Below are positions 1 to 8,675 of a DNA stretch of 64,000 nt, piece by piece. Origin of the DNA: Actinomyces minihominis. GTDB taxonomy: Bacteria; Actinomycetota; Actinomycetes; Actinomycetales; Actinomycetaceae. The translations under genes and the position numbers were made by a program. Location of the stretch: assembly GCF_900187855.1 (NCBI RefSeq), contig NZ_FYEG01000004.1, positions 94,721 to 158,720 of the forward strand, in the 5' to 3' direction. The notes under the pieces are model-generated. The model did not search any database, was not told where the DNA came from, and was given only the letters and a program-made list of their open reading frames with translations. Each line of letters opens with the position of its first letter. Position 1 is the stretch's first letter.

Positions 1-136
1 CTCCGCCCTCTACCCCGAAGATCGTGAACAGCTCCTTGAGCGCGCCGCCAAAGCGGTGCAGCGCTACTGCACCATCAGCCACACCGTCGAGAAGTCCGCG
101 GTAACCCACCTGACCATCGACGGCACCGAGGTCTAG
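1..136 (+). CDS. OsmC-family protein, C-terminal fragment (5' end outside window)
   Basis: An open frame enters from the left edge (frame 2) and stops with TAG at 134-136. The 44 visible residues include [13 protein letters not shown] cysteine in this context near the C-terminus, followed by a short beta strand, is typical of OsmC/Ohr-type peroxiredoxins, where it is one of the two redox cysteines that reduce organic hydroperoxides. The partner cysteine would lie outside the window. The stop is 2 bases before the GTG start of thyA, so the genes are probably co-transcribed. The family call rests on a short tail and is tentative. Confidence 0.5.
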   Translation, partial: SALYPEDREQLLERAAKAVQRYCTISHTVEKSAVTHLTIDGTEV

Positions 137-138
137 CC

Positions 139-945
139 GTGACGGGTGCGGTCGACCGCCAGTACGAGGATCTTCTTGAGGACGTCCTCCTCAATGGAAC
201 GCGGAAGGGTGACCGCACCGGAACCGGCACGCTCAGTGTCTTTGGTCGTCAGCTTCGCTACGACCTCAGCCAGGGCTTCCCCGTCATCACCACCAAGCGG
301 GTGCACCTCAAGTCCGTGGTGGGTGAACTGCTGTGGTTCCTCTCCGGTTCCTCAAATATCAAGTGGTTGCAGGACAACGGCATCCGCATTTGGAATGAAT
401 GGGCGGATGAGGACGGAGAGCTGGGACCCGTCTACGGGGTGCAGTGGCGCAGCTGGCCGGGTGCGGACGGCGAACCAATCGACCAGATCGCCGAACTTGT
501 TGAAACCATCAAAACCAACCCCAACTCTCGGCGCATGGTGGTGTCGGCGTGGAACGTCAGCCAGCTACCGGAGATGGCGCTGCAGCCCTGCCACGCTTTC
601 TTCCAGGTTTACGTCGCCGACGGGAAGCTCAGTTTGCAGCTCTACCAACGCAGCGCCGACCTCTTCCTCGGGGTGCCCTTCAACATCACCTCCTACGCCC
701 TGCTGACCCACATGTTGGCTCAGCAGACCGGGCTTGAGGTCGGCGAGTTCATTTGGACCGGCGGTGACGTCCACATCTACAACGACCACTTCGAGCAGGC
801 CCGTCTACAAACCGGGCGCCAGCCGTACCCCTTCCCCGCCCTCAAGCTGGAGCCAGCCGCGGACATCTTCTCTTACGACTTCGACGACATCGCCCTCGAT
901 AGCTACCAGCACCATCCCCACATTGCGGCCAAGGTCTCGGTCTAG
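139..945 (+). CDS. thyA: Thymidylate synthase ThyA
   Basis: Converts dUMP to dTMP with 5,10-methylenetetrahydrofolate in the cytoplasm, producing dihydrofolate. The 268-residue length matches the ThyA family. The N-terminal [15 protein letters not shown] segment is the phosphate-binding region, the catalytic cysteine lies in [12 protein letters not shown] (about residue 151), and the [14 protein letters not shown] and HIYNDHFEQ blocks that bind nucleotide are intact. The start is GTG, 2 bases after the upstream stop. Its stop overlaps the folA start by one base (TAGTG). Pairing with folA is logical because ThyA is the step that oxidises the folate cofactor. Very secure call. Confidence 0.98.
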   Translation: MTGAVDRQYEDLLEDVLLNGTRKGDRTGTGTLSVFGRQLRYDLSQGFPVITTKRVHLKSVVGELLWFLSGSSNIKWLQDNGIRIWNEWADEDGELGPVYGVQWRSWPGADGEPIDQIAELVETIKTNPNSRRMVVSAWNVSQLPEMALQPCHAFFQVYVADGKLSLQLYQRSADLFLGVPFNITSYALLTHMLAQQTGLEVGEFIWTGGDVHIYNDHFEQARLQTGRQPYPFPALKLEPAADIFSYDFDDIALDSYQHHPHIAAKVSV

Positions 946-1475
946 TGAGGCGGGCATCGATTTGGGCCGAGGACGCACGCGGCATCATCGGCAGTGGCAC
1001 AGATATGGTGTGGCGGGTTCCCGCCGATTCCAAGTTCTTCAAAGAGCAAACCATGGGGTGCCCCATCATCATGGGACGCTCTTCCTTTCAGGCGCTGGGG
1101 CGTCCCCTTCCGGGGCGCACCAACATCGTCCTCTCCCGCAACCCTGACTTCCAGCCCGAGGGTGTCACTGTGGCTCACTCCCTCGCGGAAGCATTCCAGC
1201 TGGCTGAAGAGGCCGCCGCAGAGCAGGGCGCTGAAACTATCTGGGTCACGGGGGGCGGCGACGTTTACGCCTCCACCATGGACATGGTCGATGAACTGGT
1301 GGTCACCAGCATTGACCTGGAGGTCCCCCGGGAACGTGGACTAGTGAGCGCCCCGAGCATCAACCCGGAACTGTGGCAGCTGGTTCCGGAGCTTTCCGAC
1401 CCCGGGTGGCGCGAACTATCCGGGGATGCCCGCTGGCGCGTTTCCGTCTACCAGCGGGTCATACCTCGCGTCTAA
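945..1475 (+). CDS. folA: Dihydrofolate reductase
   Basis: Reduces dihydrofolate to tetrahydrofolate with NADPH, recycling the product of ThyA. The 176 residues carry DHFR landmarks: an N-terminal IWAEDARGIIG strand and loop, the acidic substrate-binding residue in VPADSKFFKE, the NADPH-binding stretch IIMGRSSFQALGRPLPGRTNIVLSRN, and IWVTGGGDVYAS with the conserved Gly-Gly before the last helix. It starts at GTG 945, overlapping the last base of the thyA stop, which suggests translational coupling. It ends 7 bases before the convergent end of rmlD. Confidence 0.97.
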   Translation: MRRASIWAEDARGIIGSGTDMVWRVPADSKFFKEQTMGCPIIMGRSSFQALGRPLPGRTNIVLSRNPDFQPEGVTVAHSLAEAFQLAEEAAAEQGAETIWVTGGGDVYASTMDMVDELVVTSIDLEVPRERGLVSAPSINPELWQLVPELSDPGWRELSGDARWRVSVYQRVIPRV

Positions 1476-1482
1476 CCCGGGC

Positions 1483-2343
1483 CTACTCGACCTCGGCCAG
1501 AACTGACGGAGCCGCGAGCTTCCAGCGTTCCTGCCACGGTCCAATCGGCTCGACCCCAGTGCCCTCGTAGGCTCCGTGAGCCAGCAGCGACCACTCCGGG
1601 CGCGGTGCGGGACGGGGGAAGTCCTTGGTTGAAACCGGGTGGACCTCGTCCTCGGAGACCCCGACCTCAGCGGCGATGGCGCGGGTGAAGTCGTACCAGG
1701 TCGCCTCGCCCTCACTGGTGGCGTGGTAAATCCCAAAAGGGGCCTGCTTGGTCACCAGGTCGACGATGATCCGCGCAACATCCTTGGTCCAGGTGGGTTG
1801 ACCGTGCTGGTCATCGACGACATTGGCTGTGCCGTTCTGCTTGAGAACCCGGGCCAGCGTCTTCGGGAAGCAGGGGCCACCCGCTCCGTAAAGCCAGGCG
1901 GTGCGAACGATGTACGAGGACGGATGATCCGCACGCACCGCCCACTCGCCCGCTGCTTTAGTACGCCCGTATGCCCCGAGGGGATGCGCCGCATCGTCCT
2001 CGGCGTAGGGAATCGGCGAAGTGCCTGAAAAAACGTAGTCGGTGGAGATCTGCACCAGCGGAATCCCCCGTTTGGCGGCAGCGCGGGCCAGGTACTGGGG
2101 AGCCACGGCATTCAGTGTGAAAGCTAGCCCCTCGTTCTCTTCAGCCGGATCCACAGCCGTGTAGGCCGCGCAGTTCACGACGACTTCCGGCTTCATCTCT
2201 TCAAAGAAGGCTTCAATCTCTTCGGGAGAGGTGATGTCGAGTCGGTCGCGGTCGGGCGCATCGAACCCGACCCCCCTTGCAGTGAGTTCCGCGCAGACAT
2301 CCTGCGCCAGCATTCCGTAGCCGCCAGCGACCAACCAGGCCAT
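1483..2343 (-). CDS. rfbD: dTDP-4-dehydrorhamnose reductase
   Basis: Catalyses the last step of dTDP-L-rhamnose synthesis, NAD(P)H-dependent reduction of dTDP-4-keto-L-rhamnose. The 286-residue protein is an extended SDR: nucleotide-binding GGYGMLAQDV at the N-terminus, VVNCAAYTAVDPAEE, STDYVFSG, and the catalytic YGRTK (YxxxK), all typical of RmlD. It is transcribed away from rfbC, which encodes the preceding epimerase, across a 146-base AT-richer spacer. The product would feed rhamnose into cell-wall glycopolymers. rmlA and rmlB are not in the window. Confidence 0.95.
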   Translation of the reverse strand: MAWLVAGGYGMLAQDVCAELTARGVGFDAPDRDRLDITSPEEIEAFFEEMKPEVVVNCAAYTAVDPAEENEGLAFTLNAVAPQYLARAAAKRGIPLVQISTDYVFSGTSPIPYAEDDAAHPLGAYGRTKAAGEWAVRADHPSSYIVRTAWLYGAGGPCFPKTLARVLKQNGTANVVDDQHGQPTWTKDVARIIVDLVTKQAPFGIYHATSEGEATWYDFTRAIAAEVGVSEDEVHPVSTKDFPRPAPRPEWSLLAHGAYEGTGVEPIGPWQERWKLAAPSVLAEVE

Positions 2344-2409
2344 AGTGCTCCCCTTTTCCAGCGCTCCGGAACCATCCAGGCTGCGGGCTCACGCGAGATA
2401 TAAAGTAGA

Positions 2410-2438
2410 TTTACAGTTGCTTAACGATCATATATACC
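2410..2438 (+). promoter_or_regulatory. Candidate promoter for rfbC
   Basis: In the AT-rich spacer between the divergent rml genes, TTTACA (2410-2415) and TATACC (2433-2438) are separated by 17 bases, 52 bases upstream of the rfbC ATG. On the opposite strand TTAAGC and TATATC with a 16-base spacer could serve rfbD, so the two promoters would overlap. Consensus matching only. Confidence 0.4.
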
Positions 2439-2489
2439 CCTGACACTCCGCGGCGCAGCCACGGCAAGGGGCTGCGGAAGGACATTTGC

Positions 2490-3101
2490 ATGCAGTGGGA
2501 AGAACTGGGAATTGAAGGCGCCTGGCTGGTGACTCCTAAGATGTTCGAGGACGAACGAGGCTTCTTTGCTGAAGCTTTCAAAGCCGATGAGTTCGAGGCA
2601 GCCGTGGGACACCCGTTCCACCTGCGCCAGGCCAACATGTCGGTCTCCAAGGCCGGGGTGGTCCGAGGCATCCACTACGCCGATGTTCCGCCCTCGCAAG
2701 CCAAGTACGTCTCTTGCACCAGGGGCGCCATCATCGACTACATAGTCGACATTCGCGTTGGCTCCCCGACCTTCGGCAAGTCCGTCTCGGTTCTACTCGA
2801 CTCTGCACGTCCCCGCTTCGTCTACATCTCCGAGGGTCTGGGACACGCCCTGTGCGCCCTTGAGGACGGCTCCACCGTCAACTACCTGGTCTCAGAGCCG
2901 TTCAACCCCGGCGCGGAACACGGCGTCCAGCCACTAGACCCGACCCTGGGTATCGAGTGGCCGAAGGAAGACCTCCATGGCAACCCAATCGAGCTGCTGC
3001 TGTCCCCCAAGGACACGGCTGCCCCCTCTCTCACCGATGCGGTTGAGCAGGGTTTGCTTCCCACCTATGAGGACTGCGTGAACTACCGCCGCTCCCTCTA
3101 G
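2490..3101 (+). CDS. rfbC: dTDP-4-dehydrorhamnose 3,5-epimerase
   Basis: Epimerises dTDP-4-keto-6-deoxyglucose at C3 and C5, the step before RmlD. The 203-residue cupin has the RmlC signature: LVTPKMFEDERGFFAEAF, RQANMSVSKAGVVRGIHYA with the catalytic histidine in GIHY, KYVSCTRGAIIDYIVDIRVGSPTFG and the VYISEGLGHALCALED block. Start ATG 2490 follows a GGAAGGA ribosome-binding site. A GC-rich hairpin ends the transcript. In several actinobacteria RmlC and RmlD are fused; here they are separate and divergent. Confidence 0.95.
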   Translation: MQWEELGIEGAWLVTPKMFEDERGFFAEAFKADEFEAAVGHPFHLRQANMSVSKAGVVRGIHYADVPPSQAKYVSCTRGAIIDYIVDIRVGSPTFGKSVSVLLDSARPRFVYISEGLGHALCALEDGSTVNYLVSEPFNPGAEHGVQPLDPTLGIEWPKEDLHGNPIELLLSPKDTAAPSLTDAVEQGLLPTYEDCVNYRRSL

Positions 3102-3117
3102 AAGCCACCACGACAGC

Positions 3118-3145
3118 AGGGCCCGGGCCATTGGTCCCGGGCCCT
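3118..3145 (+). terminator. GC-rich hairpin after rfbC
   Basis: Perfect 10-base arms, AGGGCCCGGG at 3118-3127 and CCCGGGCCCT at 3136-3145, with an 8-base loop, lie 16 bases after the rfbC stop. The following ATTGTT is only a weak U tract, so this may end transcription inefficiently or act as an RNA 3' end stabiliser. Confidence 0.6.
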
Positions 3146-3284
3146 ATTGTTACCGCTCACCATTACGCCGCAATTTCGTGCGCCCGCACCTGTTCCCCTG
3201 AAAATGCGTGCGCAGATGGACTGTGACCGACCTAATATAAAAGGGGTCTATGTCGACCCACCACCAGGCACTTTCAACGGGGAA

Positions 3285-5891
3285 ATGATGGAACCTACCA
3301 CTCACCAGTCCACCTCACCAAACGTGAAGAAATCTCGTTTCGGGTGGGGGGTGAGTTCAATACTTCTCCTTACCGCCGTCCTCGGCGGATGCTCCTCATC
3401 ATCCACACCTGCGGCGGAAGCAGTAGAGAGTCCCTCCCACGGTGGCGAAGCAGCGCTGGCGCTTCCCGACCTCGCGCAGGCCACGGTGTGGATGGGTATC
3501 GGCGGCCCAGCCCTGCTGTGGATCTCCCTCGCGGTCTGCCTGTTGGGCTTCGGGTTCGGCATCATCTCCTACTCTTCACTGCGGCGCCTACCGGTACACA
3601 AGTCAATGCTGGAGATCTCGGAGCTGATTTACACCACCTGCAAGGCCTACCTGTTCAAACAGGGTCGCTTCCTACTAATCCTCTGGGTCTTCATCACCAC
3701 CGTCATCGTCATTTACTACAGGTTCCTCATCGACTTCACCTGGGGTCGAACGCTCATCATCGTCTTCTTCTCCATGCTCGGCATGGCAGGCTCCTACGCG
3801 GTGGCCTGGTACGGGATTCGGGTCAACACCTTCGCCAACTCACGCATGGCCTACGCGGCCCTGCGCGGCAAGCCCCTTCCCCTGCACCAGATCCCGCTAA
3901 CCGCCGGCATGTCCATCGGCATGGTGCTCATTTCACTTGAGCTTTTCATGATGCTGATCATCCTGCTGGTGCTTCCACCCGCCATCGGTGGCGCCTGCTT
4001 TATCGGCTTTGCCATCGGCGAGTCCCTGGGGGCCTCTGCCCTGCGTATCGCCGGTGGTATCTTCACCAAGATTGCCGACATTGGCTCCGACCTCATGAAA
4101 ATCGTCTTCAAGATTGATGAGGACGATCCCCGCAACCCCGGCGTCATCGCCGACTGTGTTGGTGACAATGCGGGAGATTCAGTCGGCCCCTCGGCAGACG
4201 GTTTTGAGACCTACGGAGTCACCGGCGTCGCCCTCGTCACCTTCATCATCCTGGCCGTGCCCGACCCCATCATGCAGGCCACCCTGCTGGTGTGGATATT
4301 CGTTGTCCGCGCGGCCATGCTGATTGCCTCGGGGCTGGCCTACTGGATCAACTCGGCCTGGACCAACGCCCGCTACCGGAACGCCACCCGAATGGACTTC
4401 GAAGCCCCCCTCACCTCCCTGGTGTGGATCACCTCGATTGTCTGCATTGCGGTGACCTTCGGAACCACCGCCCTCATCATGGGCAACACCCACGACGGAC
4501 TGGGCTGGAAGCTGGCGGCAATCATCACCTGTGGCACCCTGGCCGGGGCCCTGATCCCGGAACTCGTCAAGTCCTTCACCTCCACCTCCTCGCGCCATGT
4601 GCGAGAGACGGTAAAGAGTTCGCGTGAGGGCGGCGCTTCCCTCAACATCCTCTCGGGGCTGGTGGCCGGCAACTTCTCCGCCTACTGGCTTGGAATCGCC
4701 ATCGTCGGTCTCATGTCCGTAGCCTTCCTGGTCTCCGGCTTCGGCCTCGGAGACATCATGGCTGCCCCCGCTGTCTTTGCCTTCGGCCTGGTGGCCTTCG
4801 GATTCCTCGGCATGGGACCCGTAACCATCGCCGTCGACTCCTACGGCCCGGTCACGGACAACGCGCAGTCCGTCTTCGAGCTCTCCCAGATCGAGCAGAT
4901 TCCCGGCATCAGCGAAGAGATTGAAAAGACCGACGGCTACAAGCCGGAGTGGTCCCGCGCCAAGCTGATGCTGGAAGAAAATGACGGGGCTGGCAACACC
5001 TTCAAGGCCACCGCCAAGCCCGTCCTCATCGGCACCGCTGTTGTCGGCGCCACCACCATGATTTTCTCGATCATCATCGGCCTCACCAACGGCCTCAACG
5101 AGAACCTCGACAAACTGTCACTGCTGCACGCCCCCTTCCTCCTCGGCTTCATCCTGGGTGGCGCCGTCATCTTCTGGTTCTCTGGCGCCTCCATCCAGGC
5201 GGTCACCACCGGCGCCTACCGCGCTGTCCAGTTCATCAAGGCCCACATCAAACTCGATAAGAACTCCAAGAAGGCGTCCGAAAAGGATTCGACGAAGGTG
5301 GTGGAGATCTGCACCGAGTACGCGCAGCAGGGCATGCTCAACATCTTCCTTGCCGTCTTCTTTATTACGCTTTCATTTGCGTTCGTTGAGCCGTTCCTGC
5401 TGATCGGCTACCTGATTTCCATCGCTATTTTCGGCCTCTACCAGGCCATCTTCATGGCCAACGCCGGTGGCGCCTGGGACAACGCGAAGAAGGTGGTCGA
5501 GGTCGACCTCCATGCCAAGGGAACCGCCCTGCACGACGCCACCATCGTCGGCGATACCGTGGGCGACCCCTACAAGGACACCTCTTCCGTTGCCCTGAAC
5601 CCCATCATCAAGTTCACCACCCTGTTCGGGCTGCTGGCAGTTGAGCTAGCCGTCAGCCTCACCTACCAGGGACTGGGCACTCTGGTCCACGTCCTCGCCG
5701 CCGTGTTCTTCGTGGTTGCCAACGTTTTCATCTACCGCTCCTTCTACGGCATGCGTATCCCGAAGGAGACACTGGGCGATACCGAAGAGGTAACGGACGG
5801 AGGCCTCGCAGGGCAATCCCCTGCCGCCGCCACCACGGAGGCGGTAGCCTCAAAGTCACCAGGTGCAACCGTGCGCGGGACGGGAGTTTAG
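3285..5891 (+). CDS. hppA: Membrane-bound ion-translocating pyrophosphatase
   Basis: Hydrolyses pyrophosphate and pumps H+ (possibly Na+-modulated) across the membrane. The catalytic core DDPRNPGVIADCVGDNAGD and the later Asp-rich GDTVGDPYKDTSS block are mPPase hallmarks, and many membrane helices are visible. GNTFKATAK has lysine at the position that makes mPPases independent of K+. ADCVGDNAGDSVGPSADGFE differs from the classical ADNVGDNVGDCAG form and suggests the divergent mPPase clade known from Chlorobium and Cellulomonas (inference). An upstream ATG (3147) is in frame, but ATG 3285 or 3288, preceded by GGGGAA, gives a proper signal peptide: KK-R, a hydrophobic stretch, then LGGC (Cys about 36), a lipobox-like motif. 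Length from here is 868 residues. Confidence 0.93.
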   Translation: MMEPTTHQSTSPNVKKSRFGWGVSSILLLTAVLGGCSSSSTPAAEAVESPSHGGEAALALPDLAQATVWMGIGGPALLWISLAVCLLGFGFGIISYSSLRRLPVHKSMLEISELIYTTCKAYLFKQGRFLLILWVFITTVIVIYYRFLIDFTWGRTLIIVFFSMLGMAGSYAVAWYGIRVNTFANSRMAYAALRGKPLPLHQIPLTAGMSIGMVLISLELFMMLIILLVLPPAIGGACFIGFAIGESLGASALRIAGGIFTKIADIGSDLMKIVFKIDEDDPRNPGVIADCVGDNAGDSVGPSADGFETYGVTGVALVTFIILAVPDPIMQATLLVWIFVVRAAMLIASGLAYWINSAWTNARYRNATRMDFEAPLTSLVWITSIVCIAVTFGTTALIMGNTHDGLGWKLAAIITCGTLAGALIPELVKSFTSTSSRHVRETVKSSREGGASLNILSGLVAGNFSAYWLGIAIVGLMSVAFLVSGFGLGDIMAAPAVFAFGLVAFGFLGMGPVTIAVDSYGPVTDNAQSVFELSQIEQIPGISEEIEKTDGYKPEWSRAKLMLEENDGAGNTFKATAKPVLIGTAVVGATTMIFSIIIGLTNGLNENLDKLSLLHAPFLLGFILGGAVIFWFSGASIQAVTTGAYRAVQFIKAHIKLDKNSKKASEKDSTKVVEICTEYAQQGMLNIFLAVFFITLSFAFVEPFLLIGYLISIAIFGLYQAIFMANAGGAWDNAKKVVEVDLHAKGTALHDATIVGDTVGDPYKDTSSVALNPIIKFTTLFGLLAVELAVSLTYQGLGTLVHVLAAVFFVVANVFIYRSFYGMRIPKETLGDTEEVTDGGLAGQSPAAATTEAVASKSPGATVRGTGV

Positions 5892-5894
5892 GTC

Positions 5895-6947
5895 ATGAAC
5901 ATTGCGATCAAACGCAGTCAAACTGAGATTACCGAGGACGGGCGGATCGCCGGTTTCGATGCCGGCGCCACCCTGGTGCGGCGCTTCCTGCGCCTCTTCC
6001 CCGGAGCTCAGGTGATCGGAACCGAGTTTCAGCGCTGCGACGGCTTCGATGTGGTCCCCCTGGAGTTCATCGATCCCACCGAGACCCTCATCATCAACAT
6101 GGATGTCTTTGACTCCCCCGCCATCTGGAACCAGATCTACACCGAGTCCGGAGGCGCCACCGCCAGGATCATGAACTTCGTGTGGTGGCCACTGACCAGA
6201 CTGGAACGCCCGGAACAGTCCGCCACCGTCGCCCTGTCATGCGCCCTCTTTCCCACTTTTGCCAACTCTGAACGAACGGCTTCAGAGGTCCAGGAACTGG
6301 TGGCCAAGGGCACGGTTCCCCACATCGCCCACCACCTGGAACTCGGCTGGGTCAACCTGGGCTTCCGCCTCGATCACGTCCAGCCACGCGTCCCAACCGA
6401 GGTGCCGATCGTGCGCTACCCGGCCATCTACCTCTCACCCCGCAAGCGCCCCGACCTCTTCCTGGAGATCGTCGAGCGGGTTCAGGAACGCACCCCACTC
6501 GAGGTCGAGATGCGCCTTGAAGAGGAGACCCTGGTCAGTGAGAAAGCAATGAGAATTTCCCGCCTGCCCTGGGTCTGGGTGGGACCGCTGACCTCTACCA
6601 GGTCGGGGTACTGGGAGTCCCTTTCCCAGACCACAGCCTTCCTCGCCACCGCGGAAGAGGAGTCCTACGGCCTCACCTACGTCGAGGCGCTGGGCGCCGG
6701 GGCCATCGGGGTCTTCCCGGATATCGAGTGGGCCCGCCAACTTCTGCCAGAGGACTACCCCTTCCTCTACTCGAACAAGGAGGACGCGGAAGAGATGCTC
6801 TACCGCGCCGTCACCGACCCGGATCTGTGCCGGGCCGAAATGGATGATGCGGTGGCCGGATCCTTCACCCAGTGGATCAACCAGCACCACTCGGACGACA
6901 CCTTCGATCGTGAGGTGACCCAGTTCGTTAGCTCGCAGTTCGAGTAG
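5895..6947 (+). CDS. Glycosyltransferase-like protein (GT4-type fold)
   Basis: A 350-residue soluble protein starting 3 bases after hppA, with GGGAG as ribosome-binding site, so very probably co-transcribed with it. The C-terminal half has EEESYGLTYVEALGAGAIGVFPD, resembling the nucleotide-sugar-binding E-x7-E motif of GT-B glycosyltransferases (family 4 type), and YLSPRKRPDLFLEIVERV resembles the linker into the second Rossmann domain. The N-terminal half is less typical of characterised families. Acceptor and donor cannot be deduced. Close linkage to a pyrophosphatase is notable because nucleotide-sugar synthesis releases PPi, but a functional link is inference. Confidence 0.65.
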   Translation: MNIAIKRSQTEITEDGRIAGFDAGATLVRRFLRLFPGAQVIGTEFQRCDGFDVVPLEFIDPTETLIINMDVFDSPAIWNQIYTESGGATARIMNFVWWPLTRLERPEQSATVALSCALFPTFANSERTASEVQELVAKGTVPHIAHHLELGWVNLGFRLDHVQPRVPTEVPIVRYPAIYLSPRKRPDLFLEIVERVQERTPLEVEMRLEEETLVSEKAMRISRLPWVWVGPLTSTRSGYWESLSQTTAFLATAEEESYGLTYVEALGAGAIGVFPDIEWARQLLPEDYPFLYSNKEDAEEMLYRAVTDPDLCRAEMDDAVAGSFTQWINQHHSDDTFDREVTQFVSSQFE

Positions 6948-6956
6948 GCTCGGTTT

Positions 6957-7622
6957 ATGCCCACCAAGCCGCGATTGCTTTATGTTGAGGACGAGGACGC
7001 CATCGCCGCCATGGTTGTGGAGGTCCTCTCTGAGCAGTACCTGGTCGATCACTTCGACAATGGGGAAGAGGCCCTGCGCGCTGCCCTCACCCGTCCCTAT
7101 GAGGTCATGGTCATTGACCGTCGCCTACCCGGAATGGAAGGGACGGAGCTGGTGGAGCGCCTTCGCACGGCCCATATCAACACTCCGGTTCTGCTACTGA
7201 CCGCCCTGTCCACGGTGAGTGACAAGGTGGCCGGTCTGGACGGGGGCGCCAACGACTACCTGGTCAAGCCCTTTGATTTTGAGGAGCTTCTGGCCCGATT
7301 ACGCTCGCTGCGGCGTGCCTTCCGGACAACCGGTTCACGCCGCCACATCGACGACTGGTCCTACGTGCCTGAAAGCCGCACGCTCTTCTCCCCCTACGGC
7401 GACCGCATCAGCCTCACGGAGCAGGAGAATCGCCTTCTCGACCTGCTCACCTCCAACCCCGATCACGTCTATTCCCGCGAGGAACTGCTCGAGGGTGCCT
7501 TCCCGGGCGGTGAGTCCAAGGCGGCTGTCGAGACCTACGTCCACTACATCCGCGCCAAGTCGGACAGGTATTTGATTGAGACGGTCCGTGGTCGCGGCTA
7601 CCGGGTCGGGCACCCGGACTAG
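6957..7622 (+). CDS. OmpR-family response regulator
   Basis: Two-component DNA-binding regulator of 221 residues. The receiver domain has acidic EDED near the N-terminus, the phospho-acceptor aspartate in MVIDRRLPGMEG (about residue 54), the conserved Thr in LLTALS and Lys in LVKPF. A C-terminal winged helix follows (SLTEQENRLLDLLTSNP, then VHYIRAKSDRYLIETVRGRGYR). It ends 24 bases before the histidine kinase gene, so the pair forms one system. The signal and targets are unknown. Confidence 0.93.
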   Translation: MPTKPRLLYVEDEDAIAAMVVEVLSEQYLVDHFDNGEEALRAALTRPYEVMVIDRRLPGMEGTELVERLRTAHINTPVLLLTALSTVSDKVAGLDGGANDYLVKPFDFEELLARLRSLRRAFRTTGSRRHIDDWSYVPESRTLFSPYGDRISLTEQENRLLDLLTSNPDHVYSREELLEGAFPGGESKAAVETYVHYIRAKSDRYLIETVRGRGYRVGHPD

Positions 7623-7646
7623 TCTTTAGTCCAGACAGGGGGCACC

Positions 7647-8642
7647 GTGACAAGTGATCAACAGCAGGTGCGCAGAGCTGCGACCAAAGTGGGTCTGGCC
7701 GTGGGGGTGGCGGGCGCCGTCATCGTCGCCCTCATCACCTTTGCCCTGGTTGCCTACGTTGTTTCCCAGTCCCGGGTCGAGGGCGGACGGCTGCCAGGCG
7801 ACGGGCGCGGACCCAGGGATCCCCGGCCCCGGGGCGAATGGTCGATGCGGGTCATCAACGTCGGTGAGGTCATACCGATCCTGCTTTTCCTCGCCTTCCT
7901 CGGTGTCCTTCTGCTTGCCGCCATCGCCTGGTTTGCGGCCCGAAGTGCCACCAAACCCCTCACCGAAGCCCTGCGGGTGCAGCGCAACTTCATCGCCGAT
8001 GCCAGCCACGAGCTACGCACCCCCCTGACCACTCTCAACAGTCGTATTCAGTTGGCCCAACACCGCCTGGACCGGGGAGGGAACGTCCGTGGGGTCCTGG
8101 TGGACTTGCGCCAGGATGCCACCGCCATGGAACAGATCCTCGGCGACCTTCTCCTGGCCGCAGAGAACAGCAGTGTGGAACCGGCCCCTCCCGTCCCCGT
8201 CGATGTGGCGCTAGCGGCGACTGAGGCCGCTCGCCTCACCTCTGGTCTGGCTGAGACCGCGGGGGTGAAGATTGAGATTGAGATTCCTCAACCCACCTTC
8301 GTCCTAGCTGCTCCAACCGCATTGATTCGCGCGCTGGTCATACTGCTGGATAACGCCACTGGTCACTCCAAATCAGGATCAACCGTGTGGGTCCGCGCCA
8401 CTCGCAGCCGCGGGAAGGTCGAGATCAGGGTGGTTGATGAGGGCGAGGGCATCACCGGCGCCTCCCCAGAACAGGTCTTTGAACGCTTCTCTAGAGGGAA
8501 CTCTAACCGACGCGGTTTCGGCCTCGGCCTCTCGCTGGTTCGCGACATTGCGGAACGGTTCGGCGGTCACGTCATCGTTGAAAACACAGGAGCAGCCGGC
8601 ACGACGCTACTACTTGTCATGCCGGCTGCCGGTTCGGTTTAG
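7647..8642 (+). CDS. Two-component sensor histidine kinase, short-loop type
   Basis: Membrane histidine kinase of 331 residues, partner of the regulator just upstream. TM1 spans about residues 15-40, followed by an external loop of only about 35 residues rich in Arg, Gly and Pro, then TM2 at about 75-97. Only about 20 residues lie between TM2 and the H-box DASHELRTPLTTLNS, too few for a full HAMP domain. The HATPase part has LVILLDNATGHS (N-box), VVDEGEGI (G1) and FGLGLSLV (G2). The architecture resembles intramembrane-sensing kinases that detect envelope stress or a membrane partner. Start is GTG after GGGGG. Confidence 0.9.
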   Translation: MTSDQQQVRRAATKVGLAVGVAGAVIVALITFALVAYVVSQSRVEGGRLPGDGRGPRDPRPRGEWSMRVINVGEVIPILLFLAFLGVLLLAAIAWFAARSATKPLTEALRVQRNFIADASHELRTPLTTLNSRIQLAQHRLDRGGNVRGVLVDLRQDATAMEQILGDLLLAAENSSVEPAPPVPVDVALAATEAARLTSGLAETAGVKIEIEIPQPTFVLAAPTALIRALVILLDNATGHSKSGSTVWVRATRSRGKVEIRVVDEGEGITGASPEQVFERFSRGNSNRRGFGLGLSLVRDIAERFGGHVIVENTGAAGTTLLLVMPAAGSV

Positions 8643-8675
8643 GCCACTAGGACCTCGTTGATTGGTAGCGGTTGG

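Noticed and set aside
3147..3284. Upstream in-frame start for the pyrophosphatase
   Set aside because: The extra 46 residues look like untranslated leader, and the region includes promoter-like TAATATAA at 3233-3240. The later start gives a proper signal peptide.
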